A stretch of DNA of 6,083 bases from JADKCL01 sp046050405 (GTDB lineage: Bacteria; Bacteroidota; Bacteroidia; J057; JADKCL01): the NCBI GenBank assembly GCA_046050405.1, contig JBJOPY010000162.1:1-6083 (forward strand), written 5' to 3'. This document shows, in pieces, positions 1 to 5,971 of this stretch (the first letter of the stretch is position 1; each line of letters begins with the position of its first letter). Both the position numbers and the translations under genes were made by a program. The notes beneath the pieces were generated by a model, which saw only the letters and a list, made by a program, of their open reading frames with translations, searched no databases and had not been told where the DNA came from.

Positions 1-495
1 TCCGAAATCCGGGGGATCGCCGCCCAATGGAGCCAAAGCTTCCGGTTTCCCCTCACATTCGACGTGGGTGGAACGTGGATGAAGTCGCAGGTGGTCGAAG
101 CCGGGGTGCGCTCCTTGCAGAAACTAACCCCCATCTTTCAGGGCGTCTTCTCCGTCACCTATTCCCTGGAGCGGCTCCATGCCACGATCGGATTCACCGG
201 CAAGGTCATCGGGCCGATGGAGCTCCCCACCTATGCGCCCCCCTTCGAGCGTCCGCCACGATCTGGCTGGTTTACCGAGCAGAACATTCAGGTGTCCGCC
301 AATCTCGGCCACGGACTCGGATTGCAAATAGGCTGCCGCAATCTCTGGAATTATACCCAGCCGTCGCCCTTGATTGATCCCGCAAACCCTTTCGGGGAGG
401 CGTTTGACACGGCCTATGCCTACGGGCCGCTACAAACCCGGAGATGGGTGGTGGGAATGGGCTGGCAACTGCAACGGGCGGAATCCACCCCGTGA
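1..495 (+). CDS. TonB-dependent outer-membrane receptor, C-terminal part (5' end outside window)
   Basis: The reading frame is open from base 1 and ends in TGA at 493-495, leaving 164 residues of the C-terminus. It looks like the last beta-strands of a TonB-dependent receptor barrel, which takes up large ligands such as metal chelates, cofactors or glycans across the outer membrane using energy from TonB. The support is alternating hydrophobic/aromatic strands, the segment 'GLQIGCRNLWNYTQPSPLIDP' (typical 'v.NLfNYtQ' form), and the ending 'FDTAYAYGPLQTRRWVVGMGW', which matches the usual 'FD..YvYGPl.gR....G..w' final strand of these receptors. The plug domain, TonB box and signal peptide would lie off the left edge, so the ligand cannot be inferred. 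Its stop lies 9 nt from the stop of the convergent gene. The family call is firm; substrate and subfamily are unknown. Confidence 0.85.
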   Translation, partial: SEIRGIAAQWSQSFRFPLTFDVGGTWMKSQVVEAGVRSLQKLTPIFQGVFSVTYSLERLHATIGFTGKVIGPMELPTYAPPFERPPRSGWFTEQNIQVSANLGHGLGLQIGCRNLWNYTQPSPLIDPANPFGEAFDTAYAYGPLQTRRWVVGMGWQLQRAESTP

Positions 496-504
496 CCTGC
501 GCCT

Positions 505-1272
505 TCAGAACCCGTCGAGGATTCCCAATCCGAACAAACTCAAGTCATACTTGACAGGGTCGGCGGGATCCATTTCACGCAAGGCCGCCGTCAGTTCCAG
601 TGCCGCCTTCCAATCATTCTGCTTCCGAGACAACAGCCCCAGCTTCCGTCCGACATTCCCCGTATGCACATCCAGGGGGCAGACCAGCTGGTCTGGCCGG
701 ATCGACTTCCAGATCCCGAAATCCACCCCCGCACCATCCCTCCGCACCATCCAGCGCAGGAACATGTTCAGACGCTTGGCAGCCGAACCGTTCCCGGGAT
801 CTGCGAGGTGCTTGGAGCTGCGTGCAGCAAAGCCTTCGCTCTCCAGCATTCCCCTCCTGTACCTCAGGATGGCGGCTGCGGTATCCGTTTCCCCTGCATC
901 GAGCGCCATGATATGCTCCAATCCGCCATCCTCGGCATAGATCTTCCGCAAGCCCATGACCATGCTCCGCAGGTCCACCCCTTGAAACGTCCGGTAAACA
1001 AACCGGTCCAGACCCTGCATTTCATGGCCTCGGGCAGTCATGACGAACTCATAGGGGGTATCCCAGAGGAGCCCCATCATGCGCTCCCCAGCTCGGACAA
1101 TCAAGTCCCGCCTTCCCCAGGAGATCGTGGCCGCCAGCAAGGCAGCAATCTCGATGTCCTCCTTGCGCACATAGCGGTGCGGGATGCTGATGGGGTCAGC
1201 CGGGATAAATTCAGGGCGGTTGAATGCCAGCAGCTTCTCATCCAGCAAAACCTTGACCATGCGATCCACCAT
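505..1272 (-). CDS. TIGR02757 / DUF2400 family protein
   Basis: This 255-residue protein matches the DUF2400 (TIGR02757) family along its length, and the length is normal for it. Conserved blocks are visible: 'ADPISIPHRY' (25-34), 'DIEIAALLAATISWGRR' (39-55), 'KRLNMFLRWMVRRDG' (166-180), 'VDFGIW' (183-188), 'CPLDVHTGNVGRKLGLL' (198-214) and 'DPADPVKYDLSLFGLGI' (235-251). The family has no established function. The KRL..FLRWMVR...GVDFGIW and PLDVHT blocks resemble helix-hairpin-helix DNA glycosylase-like folds, so a DNA-repair role is possible but is inference. The protein has no signal peptide or membrane segment and should be cytoplasmic. The ATG at 1272 lies 4 nt after the stop of the PrsW gene, with GGGG between them. 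Met5 (1260) is an alternative start and would leave the GGGGG tract at a more usual distance. It is the last gene of the minus-strand run and is likely translationally coupled. Confidence 0.9.
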   Translation of the reverse strand: MVDRMVKVLLDEKLLAFNRPEFIPADPISIPHRYVRKEDIEIAALLAATISWGRRDLIVRAGERMMGLLWDTPYEFVMTARGHEMQGLDRFVYRTFQGVDLRSMVMGLRKIYAEDGGLEHIMALDAGETDTAAAILRYRRGMLESEGFAARSSKHLADPGNGSAAKRLNMFLRWMVRRDGAGVDFGIWKSIRPDQLVCPLDVHTGNVGRKLGLLSRKQNDWKAALELTAALREMDPADPVKYDLSLFGLGILDGF

Positions 1273-1279
1273 CCCCCTA
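1273..1279 (-). promoter_or_regulatory. Stop/ribosome-site/start junction between PrsW and DUF2400 genes
   Basis: On the minus strand the sequence reads TAG-GGGG-ATG: the stop codon of the PrsW gene, four G residues, and the ATG of the DUF2400 gene. The G-rich tract could act as a weak ribosome-binding site, but it abuts the first ATG. Either initiation is by coupling with the upstream stop, or the internal Met5 codon at 1260, 12 nt further on, is the real start. The same architecture recurs at the preceding junction. Confidence 0.5.
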
Positions 1280-1978
1280 GGCCTTCGGAACCCTGAACGG
1301 AGAACGGCGCTGATGCCCCCTGATCGCCCGAAAAGCGAGGAAGAAGGTCACCGCCAGCAGCACCATGGACAGCAATCCCAGCGCAGCATCATCGTACATC
1401 AGGAAGAAATCGTACAGGCCATGGGCCAGGATGGCAAACCCCAAGCCCGTGGCGAGGAGCCAGAATCGCCTGGCGGGTGACCTCGAAAACTTGGCCAATC
1501 CGGCAAAATAGCCCATGAGATGGGCAAAAACCCCATGTGCAGGCACGGCGGTGAACATCCGGAGCAGGGCGATGCGCATCCCGCCCTCCCACACATAGAT
1601 GACATTCTCGATGGCTGCAAGGCCCATGCCGATGGCCACGGCATACATGATCCCGTCATAGGGCTCGTTAAAGGCCTGCCTCGGGTAGGCGTAAAGCCTC
1701 AAGACCAAGAACTTGTAGCCCTCCTCGCAGACAGCCACAATCGCAAAGGCGCGCACGATGGTCCAGAACACCGAGTCGCCCGCAGACTTGATACGGAACA
1801 CCTTCTCCAACCCCATTTCTGAAAACAAGGCCGGGACAGCAATCAAGATGCCCAAAACGAAACAAAGGACCAGGATGGTGAGCGGCTCACGCTCGTACCT
1901 GTCGAGCATGAAAATGACGGTGAAGATGACCACGATGGGCCCCAGGGCGAGCGAGAGGAGGACGAGCAGGTCGGTCAT
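1277..1978 (-). CDS. PrsW-family intramembrane metalloprotease-like protein
   Basis: This 233-residue multi-pass membrane protein belongs to the PrsW/CAAX-protease-like superfamily. About seven hydrophobic segments are visible, near residues 4-24, 33-53, 70-88, 108-129, 144-163, 172-191 and 198-216. The family motifs are present: 'CEEGYK' (84-89, the EExxK motif with E85, E86 and K89), 'GMGLAAIENVIYV' (117-129, E124 and N125), 'AHGVFAHLMGY' (147-157, H148 and H153) and 'HGLYDF' (186-191). These Glu and His residues are the predicted metal-binding/catalytic positions in the membrane. In Bacillus, PrsW starts cleavage of the anti-sigma factor RsiW; here no anti-sigma gene is nearby, so the substrate is unknown. 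The short basic tail (215-233) should be cytoplasmic. The start at 1978 follows the upstream stop by 4 nt. It lies second in the probable operon, and no metabolic link to its neighbours is evident. Confidence 0.88.
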   Translation of the reverse strand: MTDLLVLLSLALGPIVVIFTVIFMLDRYEREPLTILVLCFVLGILIAVPALFSEMGLEKVFRIKSAGDSVFWTIVRAFAIVAVCEEGYKFLVLRLYAYPRQAFNEPYDGIMYAVAIGMGLAAIENVIYVWEGGMRIALLRMFTAVPAHGVFAHLMGYFAGLAKFSRSPARRFWLLATGLGFAILAHGLYDFFLMYDDAALGLLSMVLLAVTFFLAFRAIRGHQRRSPFRVPKA

Positions 1979-1984
1979 CCTCCT
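1979..1984 (-). promoter_or_regulatory. AGGAGG ribosome-binding site abutting the PrsW start
   Basis: The minus strand reads TAG-GAGG-ATG, so a perfect AGGAGG overlaps the stop codon of the PLP-enzyme gene and touches the ATG of the PrsW gene with no spacer. A ribosome terminating at TAG would sit on this site, which suggests termination-reinitiation coupling. No better-placed ATG lies just downstream; the next Met is residue 24, inside the first membrane segment. Confidence 0.55.
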
Positions 1985-3122
1985 AACCGATGGCGTTTTT
2001 CAGGTCTCCGATCAAGTCTTCCACATCCTCGATGCCCACGGAAAGCCGAATGAGGGTGTCCTTCAGCCCAGCCTTTTCGCGTTCGGCCTTGGGGATGCTG
2101 GCATGGGTCATGGTCGCGGGATGCCCGATCAGGGACTCTACCCCGCCGAGGCTTTCGGCGAGCGAGAAATACCGGGTTCCTGAGAGGACCCTCCGGGCTT
2201 CCTCCAGGTCGTCGCCTTTCAGGGTAAACGAGACCATGCCTCCGAAATCACGCATCTGCTGCCGGGCTACCGCGTGCCCGGGATGCGTGGGGAGTCCCGG
2301 ATAATAGACCCGGTCCACCTTGGGATGGGATTCGAGGAAGGCTGCGACGGCCCGCCCATTTTCGCAGTGCTGCCGCATGCGCAGGAACAGCGTCTTCAGT
2401 CCGCGCAGCACGAGGAAGCAATCCATCGGTCCGGGGACTGCACCGCAGGCGTTCTGGATGAAGGCAAGCCGCTCCTGCAGGCCGGGATTGTCCGTGACCA
2501 AACAGCCCATGACGACGTCGCTATGCCCTCCCAGATACTTCGTGATGGAATGCAGCACGATATCGGCACCCAGGTCGATGGGATTTTGCAGGTAAGGCGT
2601 CGCAAAGGTGTTGTCCACCACGGTCAGGGCGCCGCAACCCTTGGCTAGGGCGGTCATCGCGGCAATGTCCACAATGTTCATGGTGGGGTTCGTGGGCGTC
2701 TCGATCCAGAGCATCTTGGTCTTCGGGGTAATCGCAGCCTGCACCGCTGCATGGTCGGCCATGTTCACGAAGGTGAATTTCACCCCAAAGGGCTGGAAGA
2801 CCTTGGTGAACATCCGATAGGTGCCGCCATAGAGGTCATTGGTGGAGACGACTTCGTCACCGGGGCTGAGCAGCTTGATGGCGGCGTCGGCAGCAGCCAT
2901 CCCCGTGGCATAGCAGAGACCAAAGCGTGCGTTTTCCAGGATTGCGAGCGCATTTTGAAGTGCCGTGCGTGTGGGGTTTTGCGTGCGGGAGTATTCATAT
3001 CCCTTGTGGTCCCCCGGGGCGGCCTGCACATACGTGCTGGTCTGAAAGATCGGTGTCATGATCGCGCCTGTCGATGGATCGGGCTCCACACCCGCATGGA
3101 CTGTTTTCGTTGCAAATTTCAT
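1983..3122 (-). CDS. Cystathionine gamma-synthase / gamma-lyase family PLP enzyme
   Basis: This 379-residue cytoplasmic enzyme is a complete member of the Cys/Met metabolism PLP-dependent family, at normal length. Key residues are in place: Y44 and R46 in 'YEYSRTQNPT' (cofactor phosphate contacts from the neighbouring subunit), Y98 in 'NDLYGGTYR' (stacks on the cofactor ring), D170 in 'VVDNTFATPYL' (pyridine nitrogen), K195 in 'HSITKYLGGHSD' (Schiff base) and R359 in 'LIRLSVGIED' (substrate carboxylate). E329 in 'SLGGVESL' corresponds to the glutamate found in gamma-synthases and gamma-lyases, where beta-lyases such as E. coli MetC have tyrosine, so a gamma-replacement or gamma-elimination reaction is favoured. 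Sequence alone does not decide between making cystathionine from an activated homoserine (MetB) and breaking it to cysteine (MccB), so no symbol is given. The start is the first ATG, directly before the typical 'KFATKTVHAGVEPDPSTGAI' N-terminus. No Shine-Dalgarno sequence precedes it, as is common in Bacteroidota. Confidence 0.93.
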   Translation of the reverse strand: MKFATKTVHAGVEPDPSTGAIMTPIFQTSTYVQAAPGDHKGYEYSRTQNPTRTALQNALAILENARFGLCYATGMAAADAAIKLLSPGDEVVSTNDLYGGTYRMFTKVFQPFGVKFTFVNMADHAAVQAAITPKTKMLWIETPTNPTMNIVDIAAMTALAKGCGALTVVDNTFATPYLQNPIDLGADIVLHSITKYLGGHSDVVMGCLVTDNPGLQERLAFIQNACGAVPGPMDCFLVLRGLKTLFLRMRQHCENGRAVAAFLESHPKVDRVYYPGLPTHPGHAVARQQMRDFGGMVSFTLKGDDLEEARRVLSGTRYFSLAESLGGVESLIGHPATMTHASIPKAEREKAGLKDTLIRLSVGIEDVEDLIGDLKNAIG

Positions 3123-3209
3123 CGTGTAATGCTTCGGATTTTTCCTGTAACTTTATGCAAAAGGCGTGTAAAGTTAGAAATCATATTTCATCCCCCTTCA
3201 TTCTATTCT
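3123..3209. promoter_or_regulatory. Divergent promoter region between the PLP-enzyme and EcsC genes
   Basis: This 87-nt gap separates two divergently transcribed genes and must hold both promoters unless one lies inside a coding region. It is more AT-rich than the flanking genes. Its main feature is TAACTTTA at 3148-3155 facing the EcsC gene, with its exact inverse at 3169-3176 facing the PLP-enzyme gene. Each differs at one position from the Bacteroidota -7 consensus TAnnTTTG. No convincing TTTG -33 element was found at the right distance on either side. A second small dyad, GAAAT-CAT-ATTTC, lies at 3177-3189. Neither start codon has a Shine-Dalgarno sequence. Confidence 0.5.
3148..3176. repeat. 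Inverted repeat TAACTTTA-N13-TAAAGTTA
   Basis: These are two perfect 8-bp arms separated by 13 bp, so their centres lie 21 bp apart, about two turns of DNA. The repeat could be an operator for a dimeric regulator, or a pair of mirror-image -7 promoter elements for the two divergent genes. The second reading would place both transcription starts near 3161. The arms are seen directly; the function is inferred. Confidence 0.55.
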
Positions 3210-4097
3210 ATGGCGAAACTCAATTCAACGGAGCAAAAGCTCCTCCAAGAGATCGAAGACTGGAAAGCAAAAGGCCCGGGCTTCCTCAATGCCGCCACCC
3301 ATCTCGCGACGAAGCCATTGCGCTGGGCGGCGGAAAAACTGATCCCCGGCGACATCCAGGACAAGATGGGCAATGTCGGTGAACGGATTGCGGAGAAGTT
3401 GCAGGATGCCTCCCAGTGGACCGTGCGCGAGGAGGAGGTGCTGCAGGCGACCAAGGAATTTGAGATTGACAGCACGACGATCCTGGAATTGCAGAACGCC
3501 TCGGTCTTTGACCTGAACCATGTGGCGGAGGAGTTCGTGAAGTTCAACACCCGGCTGGCGGCAGCCGAGGGATTCGGAACCGGGCTGCTGGGATGGGCTG
3601 GTCTTTTGGCCGATCTTCCGGCACTGTTCATCTTGAATTTCAGGATGCTCTATCAAATATCCCTGAGCTTTGGCTACAAGGTGGAGGCTACCTCCGAGGG
3701 AGGTGAAGAGCCTTTCGAGATCGGTTACATGCTGCGAATCTTCAAGATCGCGACGGCATCCAGCGGTGACGCCAAGACAGCGGCCCTTGCCGAACTCAGG
3801 CAGTTCGAGGACGACCATCCGGACGGCATCGCCCGCGTGGGTTCCGACTTCACCCGGAAGCAGATCGGGAAAAACGCTGCGATCAACATTTCCCGGATCA
3901 TCATCAACCAGATCGTCAAGGAAACACTGGCACGCAAGGCCGTCACCTCCATTCCGGGGATCGGTGCGATCCTCACCGCCGGATTCAACTATTATTATGT
4001 CCAGGATGTCGGCCGTACCGCGATCATGATCTATCAAGAGCGGTTTCTACTGGACAAAAAAGGCCGGAAGCGCGTGGTGACCATTGACGTGGAGTGA
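3210..4097 (+). CDS. EcsC family protein
   Basis: This 295-residue protein matches the EcsC family (named after the third gene of the Bacillus subtilis ecs locus). Members are found in many bacteria and their molecular function is unclear. An amphipathic, charged N-terminal third (1-115) is followed by the family's glycine-rich hydrophobic stretch 'EGFGTGLLGWAGLLADLPAL' (120-139) and 'FRMLYQISLSFGYKVE' (144-159). Near the C-terminus come 'KNAAINISRIIINQIVKETL' (221-240), 'AVTSIPGIGAILTAGFNYYYVQDVGRTA' (244-271) and 'MIYQERFLL' (273-281). The two glycine-rich hydrophobic regions could associate with the membrane, but no signal peptide is seen. The frame is open further upstream to 2751, but that part is antisense to the PLP-enzyme gene, and homology begins at the ATG at 3210, which follows a short AT-rich leader without a Shine-Dalgarno sequence. 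It is transcribed alone, divergent from the PLP-enzyme run and convergent with dnaA. Confidence 0.87.
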   Translation: MAKLNSTEQKLLQEIEDWKAKGPGFLNAATHLATKPLRWAAEKLIPGDIQDKMGNVGERIAEKLQDASQWTVREEEVLQATKEFEIDSTTILELQNASVFDLNHVAEEFVKFNTRLAAAEGFGTGLLGWAGLLADLPALFILNFRMLYQISLSFGYKVEATSEGGEEPFEIGYMLRIFKIATASSGDAKTAALAELRQFEDDHPDGIARVGSDFTRKQIGKNAAINISRIIINQIVKETLARKAVTSIPGIGAILTAGFNYYYVQDVGRTAIMIYQERFLLDKKGRKRVVTIDVE

Positions 4098-4315
4098 TGC
4101 TTGGCTGGCGGGGACGGCGACCATCCACCCTTCCCCTACCTGCATCCCCTGAAAGGTTCCTTCCATCTGGAACCATTCCCACCGTTCCCGTTCCACCGGG
4201 TACATGAGAGGGGCGGGTCATGAATGAAGCCAAGGCGGCGGACATTCTGATGCTCCTGATGACGGAGAAGCCCCCCCTTTCAGGATCACACTTCCAGGAA
4301 TCGCACAGCCTGGCC
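4098..4315. other. Convergent intergenic gap, no recognisable gene
   Basis: This 218-nt gap lies between the 3' ends of the EcsC gene and dnaA. No coding sequence with homology is apparent. Frames that cross it run on as antisense reading of dnaA. It contains a GGTTCC/GGAACC dyad (4155-4174), a short CCAGG/CCTGG dyad just past the dnaA stop (4294-4313), a tandem CGTTCC-CGTTCC and a run of seven C at 4271-4277. No stem followed by a T tract was found on either strand, so no standard intrinsic terminator can be called for either gene. Confidence 0.6.
4155..4174. repeat. Short inverted repeat, possible 3'-end hairpin
   Basis: GGTTCC-N8-GGAACC forms a perfect 6-bp stem 57 nt after the EcsC stop. 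No T tract follows on the plus strand; on the minus strand only TTTC follows. It may mark the mRNA 3' end of one or both converging genes, but it is a weak candidate and could be chance. Confidence 0.3.
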
Positions 4316-5752
4316 TCAGGTGAGACCCATGTTGATTTTCTTCTTGATGTCGTCAATGACCTTGCGGTAACCCTTGTCGATGGAGAGCAGGTCATTGACG
4401 GTTTGCACGGCATGGATCACCGTGGAGTGGTCGCGCCCGCCGAAGTGCAGACCGATGGTCTTCAGGGATGCCTTCGTGAGCTCCTTCGCAAAAAACATGG
4501 CGATCTGGCGCGCCTGCACAACCTCGCGCTTGCGGGTCTTGGAACGGAGCAGGTCATGGTCGACTGCAAAGTGCTCGCAGACGAGCCGCTTGATGGCGTC
4601 GATGGAGATTTCCCGGCTGACACTCTTGATGAAGTTCTTCAGCATCTGCTTGGCCAGGTCGAGATCCACCTCCCGCTTGTTCAGGGAACTCTGCGCCAGA
4701 AGACTGATCAAGGCGCCTTCGAGTTCGCGGACATTGCTCTTGATGTTCAGGGCGATGAACTCTATCACATCTGTCGGGAGCTCGATGCCGTCCTTGTACA
4801 TCTTGTTTTTCAGGATCGCCACGCGGGTCTGAAAATCAGGGATTTGCAGGTCTGCACTCAGTCCCCACTTGAACCTGGAGAGCAGGCGCTCCTCCAATCC
4901 CCTCAGATCCTTCGGAGGGCGGTCGCTCGTGAGGACGATCTGCTTTCCTGCCTGGTGGAGGTGATTGAAGACATGGAAGAAATGGTCCTGTGTCTTTTCC
5001 TTCCCTGAGAAAAACTGGATGTCATCCACGATCAAGACATCGATCAGCTGATAGAAGCTGATGAAATCGTTGACAGTGTTGTTCTTGATCGCCTCGACGA
5101 ACTGATTGCAGAACTTCTCAGAGGATACATAGAGGACGATCTTGTGAGGGGATTGCGTTTTGACTTCGTTCCCAATCGCTTGGGCCAGGTGGGTCTTGCC
5201 CAGGCCCACCCCGCCGTAAATCAGCAAAGGGTTGAAGGCGGTCTCCCCCGGCTTCGTCGCGACGGCATATCCGGCAGCCCTCGCCAGCCGATTGCAATCC
5301 CCTTCGAGAAAATTCTCAAAGGTGTAATTCACATTCAGCTGGGAATCAATGCTGATCTTCTTGAGCCCGGGAATGACAAAAGGGTTGGGGACAGACTTGC
5401 CGATGTGGATCGGCATGTTCACCGTTGGATTCCGGGGATTGACCTGCTTGGAAGAAGTGGGGATGTTGATGGCATACTTGCGACCATCATCCAGGCTGTT
5501 CTCGACGATGATCGAGTACTCCAGCCGTCCATCCGGCCCCAGGAAGTGCTTGATGGTCTTGCGAAGCAGGGAAACGTAGTGTTCCTCCAGCCACTCATAG
5601 AAGAACTGACTCGGAACCTGGATCGTTAACACATTGTCCTCAAGTTTCAATGACTCGATGGGCTCGAACCAGGTCTTGAAACTCTGCGGGCTGATGTTGT
5701 CACGGATAACCTCCAGACACCGTTCCCAAACTTCCTTGTGGTCCAATTTCAT
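4316..5752 (-). CDS. dnaA: Chromosomal replication initiator protein DnaA
   Basis: This is a complete 478-residue DnaA, the AAA+ ATPase that binds DnaA boxes at the origin, melts the adjacent DNA and helps load the replicative helicase. Domain I (about 1-85) carries 'FKTWFEPIESLKLEDN' and 'FFYEWLEEHY', and a linker of about 50 residues (domain II) follows. Domain III begins near 'YTFENFLEGDCNRLARAA' (143-160). It contains Walker A 'GGVGLGKTHLA' (180-190, K186 and T187), Walker B 'VLIVDDIQFF' (239-248, D243 and D244), sensor I 'LTSDRPP' (274-280), the box VII arginine-finger region 'ERLLSRFKWGL' (288-298, R293) and sensor II 'SNVRELEGAL' (339-348, R342). Domain IV ends with the DNA-binding signature 'GLHFGGRDHSTVIHAV' (434-449). 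All catalytic residues are present. The ATG at 5752 is supported by the typical N-terminus and an AAGGA site 5 nt upstream. The upstream region holds a candidate promoter, a leader attenuator and a DnaA box. Confidence 0.98.
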   Translation of the reverse strand: MKLDHKEVWERCLEVIRDNISPQSFKTWFEPIESLKLEDNVLTIQVPSQFFYEWLEEHYVSLLRKTIKHFLGPDGRLEYSIIVENSLDDGRKYAINIPTSSKQVNPRNPTVNMPIHIGKSVPNPFVIPGLKKISIDSQLNVNYTFENFLEGDCNRLARAAGYAVATKPGETAFNPLLIYGGVGLGKTHLAQAIGNEVKTQSPHKIVLYVSSEKFCNQFVEAIKNNTVNDFISFYQLIDVLIVDDIQFFSGKEKTQDHFFHVFNHLHQAGKQIVLTSDRPPKDLRGLEERLLSRFKWGLSADLQIPDFQTRVAILKNKMYKDGIELPTDVIEFIALNIKSNVRELEGALISLLAQSSLNKREVDLDLAKQMLKNFIKSVSREISIDAIKRLVCEHFAVDHDLLRSKTRKREVVQARQIAMFFAKELTKASLKTIGLHFGGRDHSTVIHAVQTVNDLLSIDKGYRKVIDDIKKKINMGLT

Positions 5753-5757
5753 TGAAA

Positions 5758-5762
5758 TCCTT
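5758..5762 (-). promoter_or_regulatory. Ribosome-binding site of dnaA (AAGGA)
   Basis: The dnaA strand reads AAGGA, a 5-nt spacer TTTCA, then the ATG at 5752, which supports that start. The same TAAGGA contains the TAA stop codon (5763-5761) of the small upstream reading frame, so a ribosome ending there would lie over the dnaA initiation site. Confidence 0.65.
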
Positions 5763-5826
5763 AAGTCTTACTACAGCGCAATAGGTGATAAAAAAACTGA
5801 AGCTCTACGCGCTTCAGCGGTGACAT
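5761..5826 (-). CDS. Putative 21-residue leader peptide upstream of dnaA
   Basis: An ATG at 5826 opens 21 codons and ends in TAA at 5763-5761. An AAGGA site with a 4-nt spacer (5831-5835) precedes it, nearly the same layout as the dnaA start (AAGGA plus 5 nt). The peptide begins MSPLKRVELQFFYH and contains two Phe codons made by the T7 tract. The frame runs through the whole terminator-like hairpin at 5797-5817 and stops inside the dnaA ribosome-binding site, in a different frame from dnaA. Translation would melt the hairpin and deliver ribosomes to dnaA. A frame this short can arise by chance and no homolog is known to me; the ribosome-binding site and its position are the only support. Confidence 0.35.
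   Translation of the reverse strand: MSPLKRVELQFFYHLLRCSKT
5790..5817 (-). terminator. Intrinsic-terminator-like hairpin in the dnaA leader (candidate attenuator)
   Basis: Read on the dnaA strand, CTGAAGC, a 7-nt loop GCGTAGA and GCTTCAG form a perfect 7-bp stem, followed at once by seven T residues (5796-5790). On the plus strand the A tract precedes the stem instead, so the signal has one direction. It ends 37 nt before the dnaA ATG. No minus-strand gene is visible between it and the right edge, so it either regulates dnaA by premature termination or ends a transcript from outside the window. Confidence 0.6.
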
Positions 5827-5876
5827 TGATTCCTTGCCAAGACTCCAAAATTCTCGATTTATTTCCACAAAAAAAA

Positions 5877-5914
5877 CTTGCTTTAGAACAAATTTCGACC
5901 TTTAAGGAAGCAAG
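5877..5914. repeat. Inverted repeat in the dnaA leader
   Basis: CTTGCTT (5877-5883) and AAGCAAG (5908-5914) are perfect 7-bp arms around a 24-nt loop, which itself contains the small dyad CCTT-T-AAGG (5899-5907). In the inferred dnaA transcript this would be a hairpin upstream of the terminator-like one. A 12-residue frame with no ribosome-binding site (ATG at 5921, stop at 5883) overlaps it. Function is unknown. Confidence 0.35.
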
Positions 5915-5959
5915 AATTCATGGCGAAACAGCCGTTTCTTACAAATCATATCACTAATC

Positions 5960-5971
5960 AATCAGCTGATT
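5960..5971. repeat. 12-bp palindrome AATCAGCTGATT
   Basis: This perfect 12-bp palindrome overlaps the TATAAT -10 box of the candidate dnaA promoter (5969-5974) and its likely start point. That is a typical place for a repressor operator. Its TCAGCTGA core recurs at 6044-6051 in this region and at 5044-5051 inside dnaA. Confidence 0.5.

Noticed and set aside
680..695. 16-bp perfect palindrome CAGACCAGCTGGTCTG
   Set aside because: It lies inside the DUF2400 gene over conserved residues (RPDQLVCPL), so coding constraint plus chance explains it; no flanking structure supports a regulatory site.
374..1296. Plus-strand frames of 188 and 210 codons antisense to the DUF2400 gene
   Set aside because: The minus-strand protein has conserved motifs throughout; these frames have none and are rich in Pro, Ser and Arg, as expected for shadow frames.
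2751..3209. N-terminal extension of the EcsC frame
   Set aside because: The extension reads antisense through the PLP-enzyme gene, and EcsC-like sequence begins only at the ATG at 3210.
3225..4037. 270-codon minus-strand frame antisense to the EcsC gene
   Set aside because: No homology, low-complexity composition, and fully covered by a recognisable EcsC protein on the other strand.
4294..4313. CCAGG/CCTGG dyad just past the dnaA stop as a terminator
   Set aside because: Only a 5-bp stem with a 10-nt loop and no T tract on the dnaA strand.
4220..5008. 262-codon plus-strand frame starting in the gap and running antisense to dnaA
   Set aside because: It overlaps a fully conserved dnaA, shows no recognisable family, and has no ribosome-binding site; GC-rich genes often leave such open antisense frames.
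5861..5869. ATTTCCACA as a second DnaA box
   Set aside because: It matches 7 of 9 positions in AT-rich DNA and is not supported by spacing to the perfect box; kept only as a weak look-alike.
5634..5957. 107-codon plus-strand frame across the dnaA start and its upstream region
   Set aside because: Half is antisense to conserved dnaA; the rest follows AT-rich non-coding sequence with no recognisable protein.
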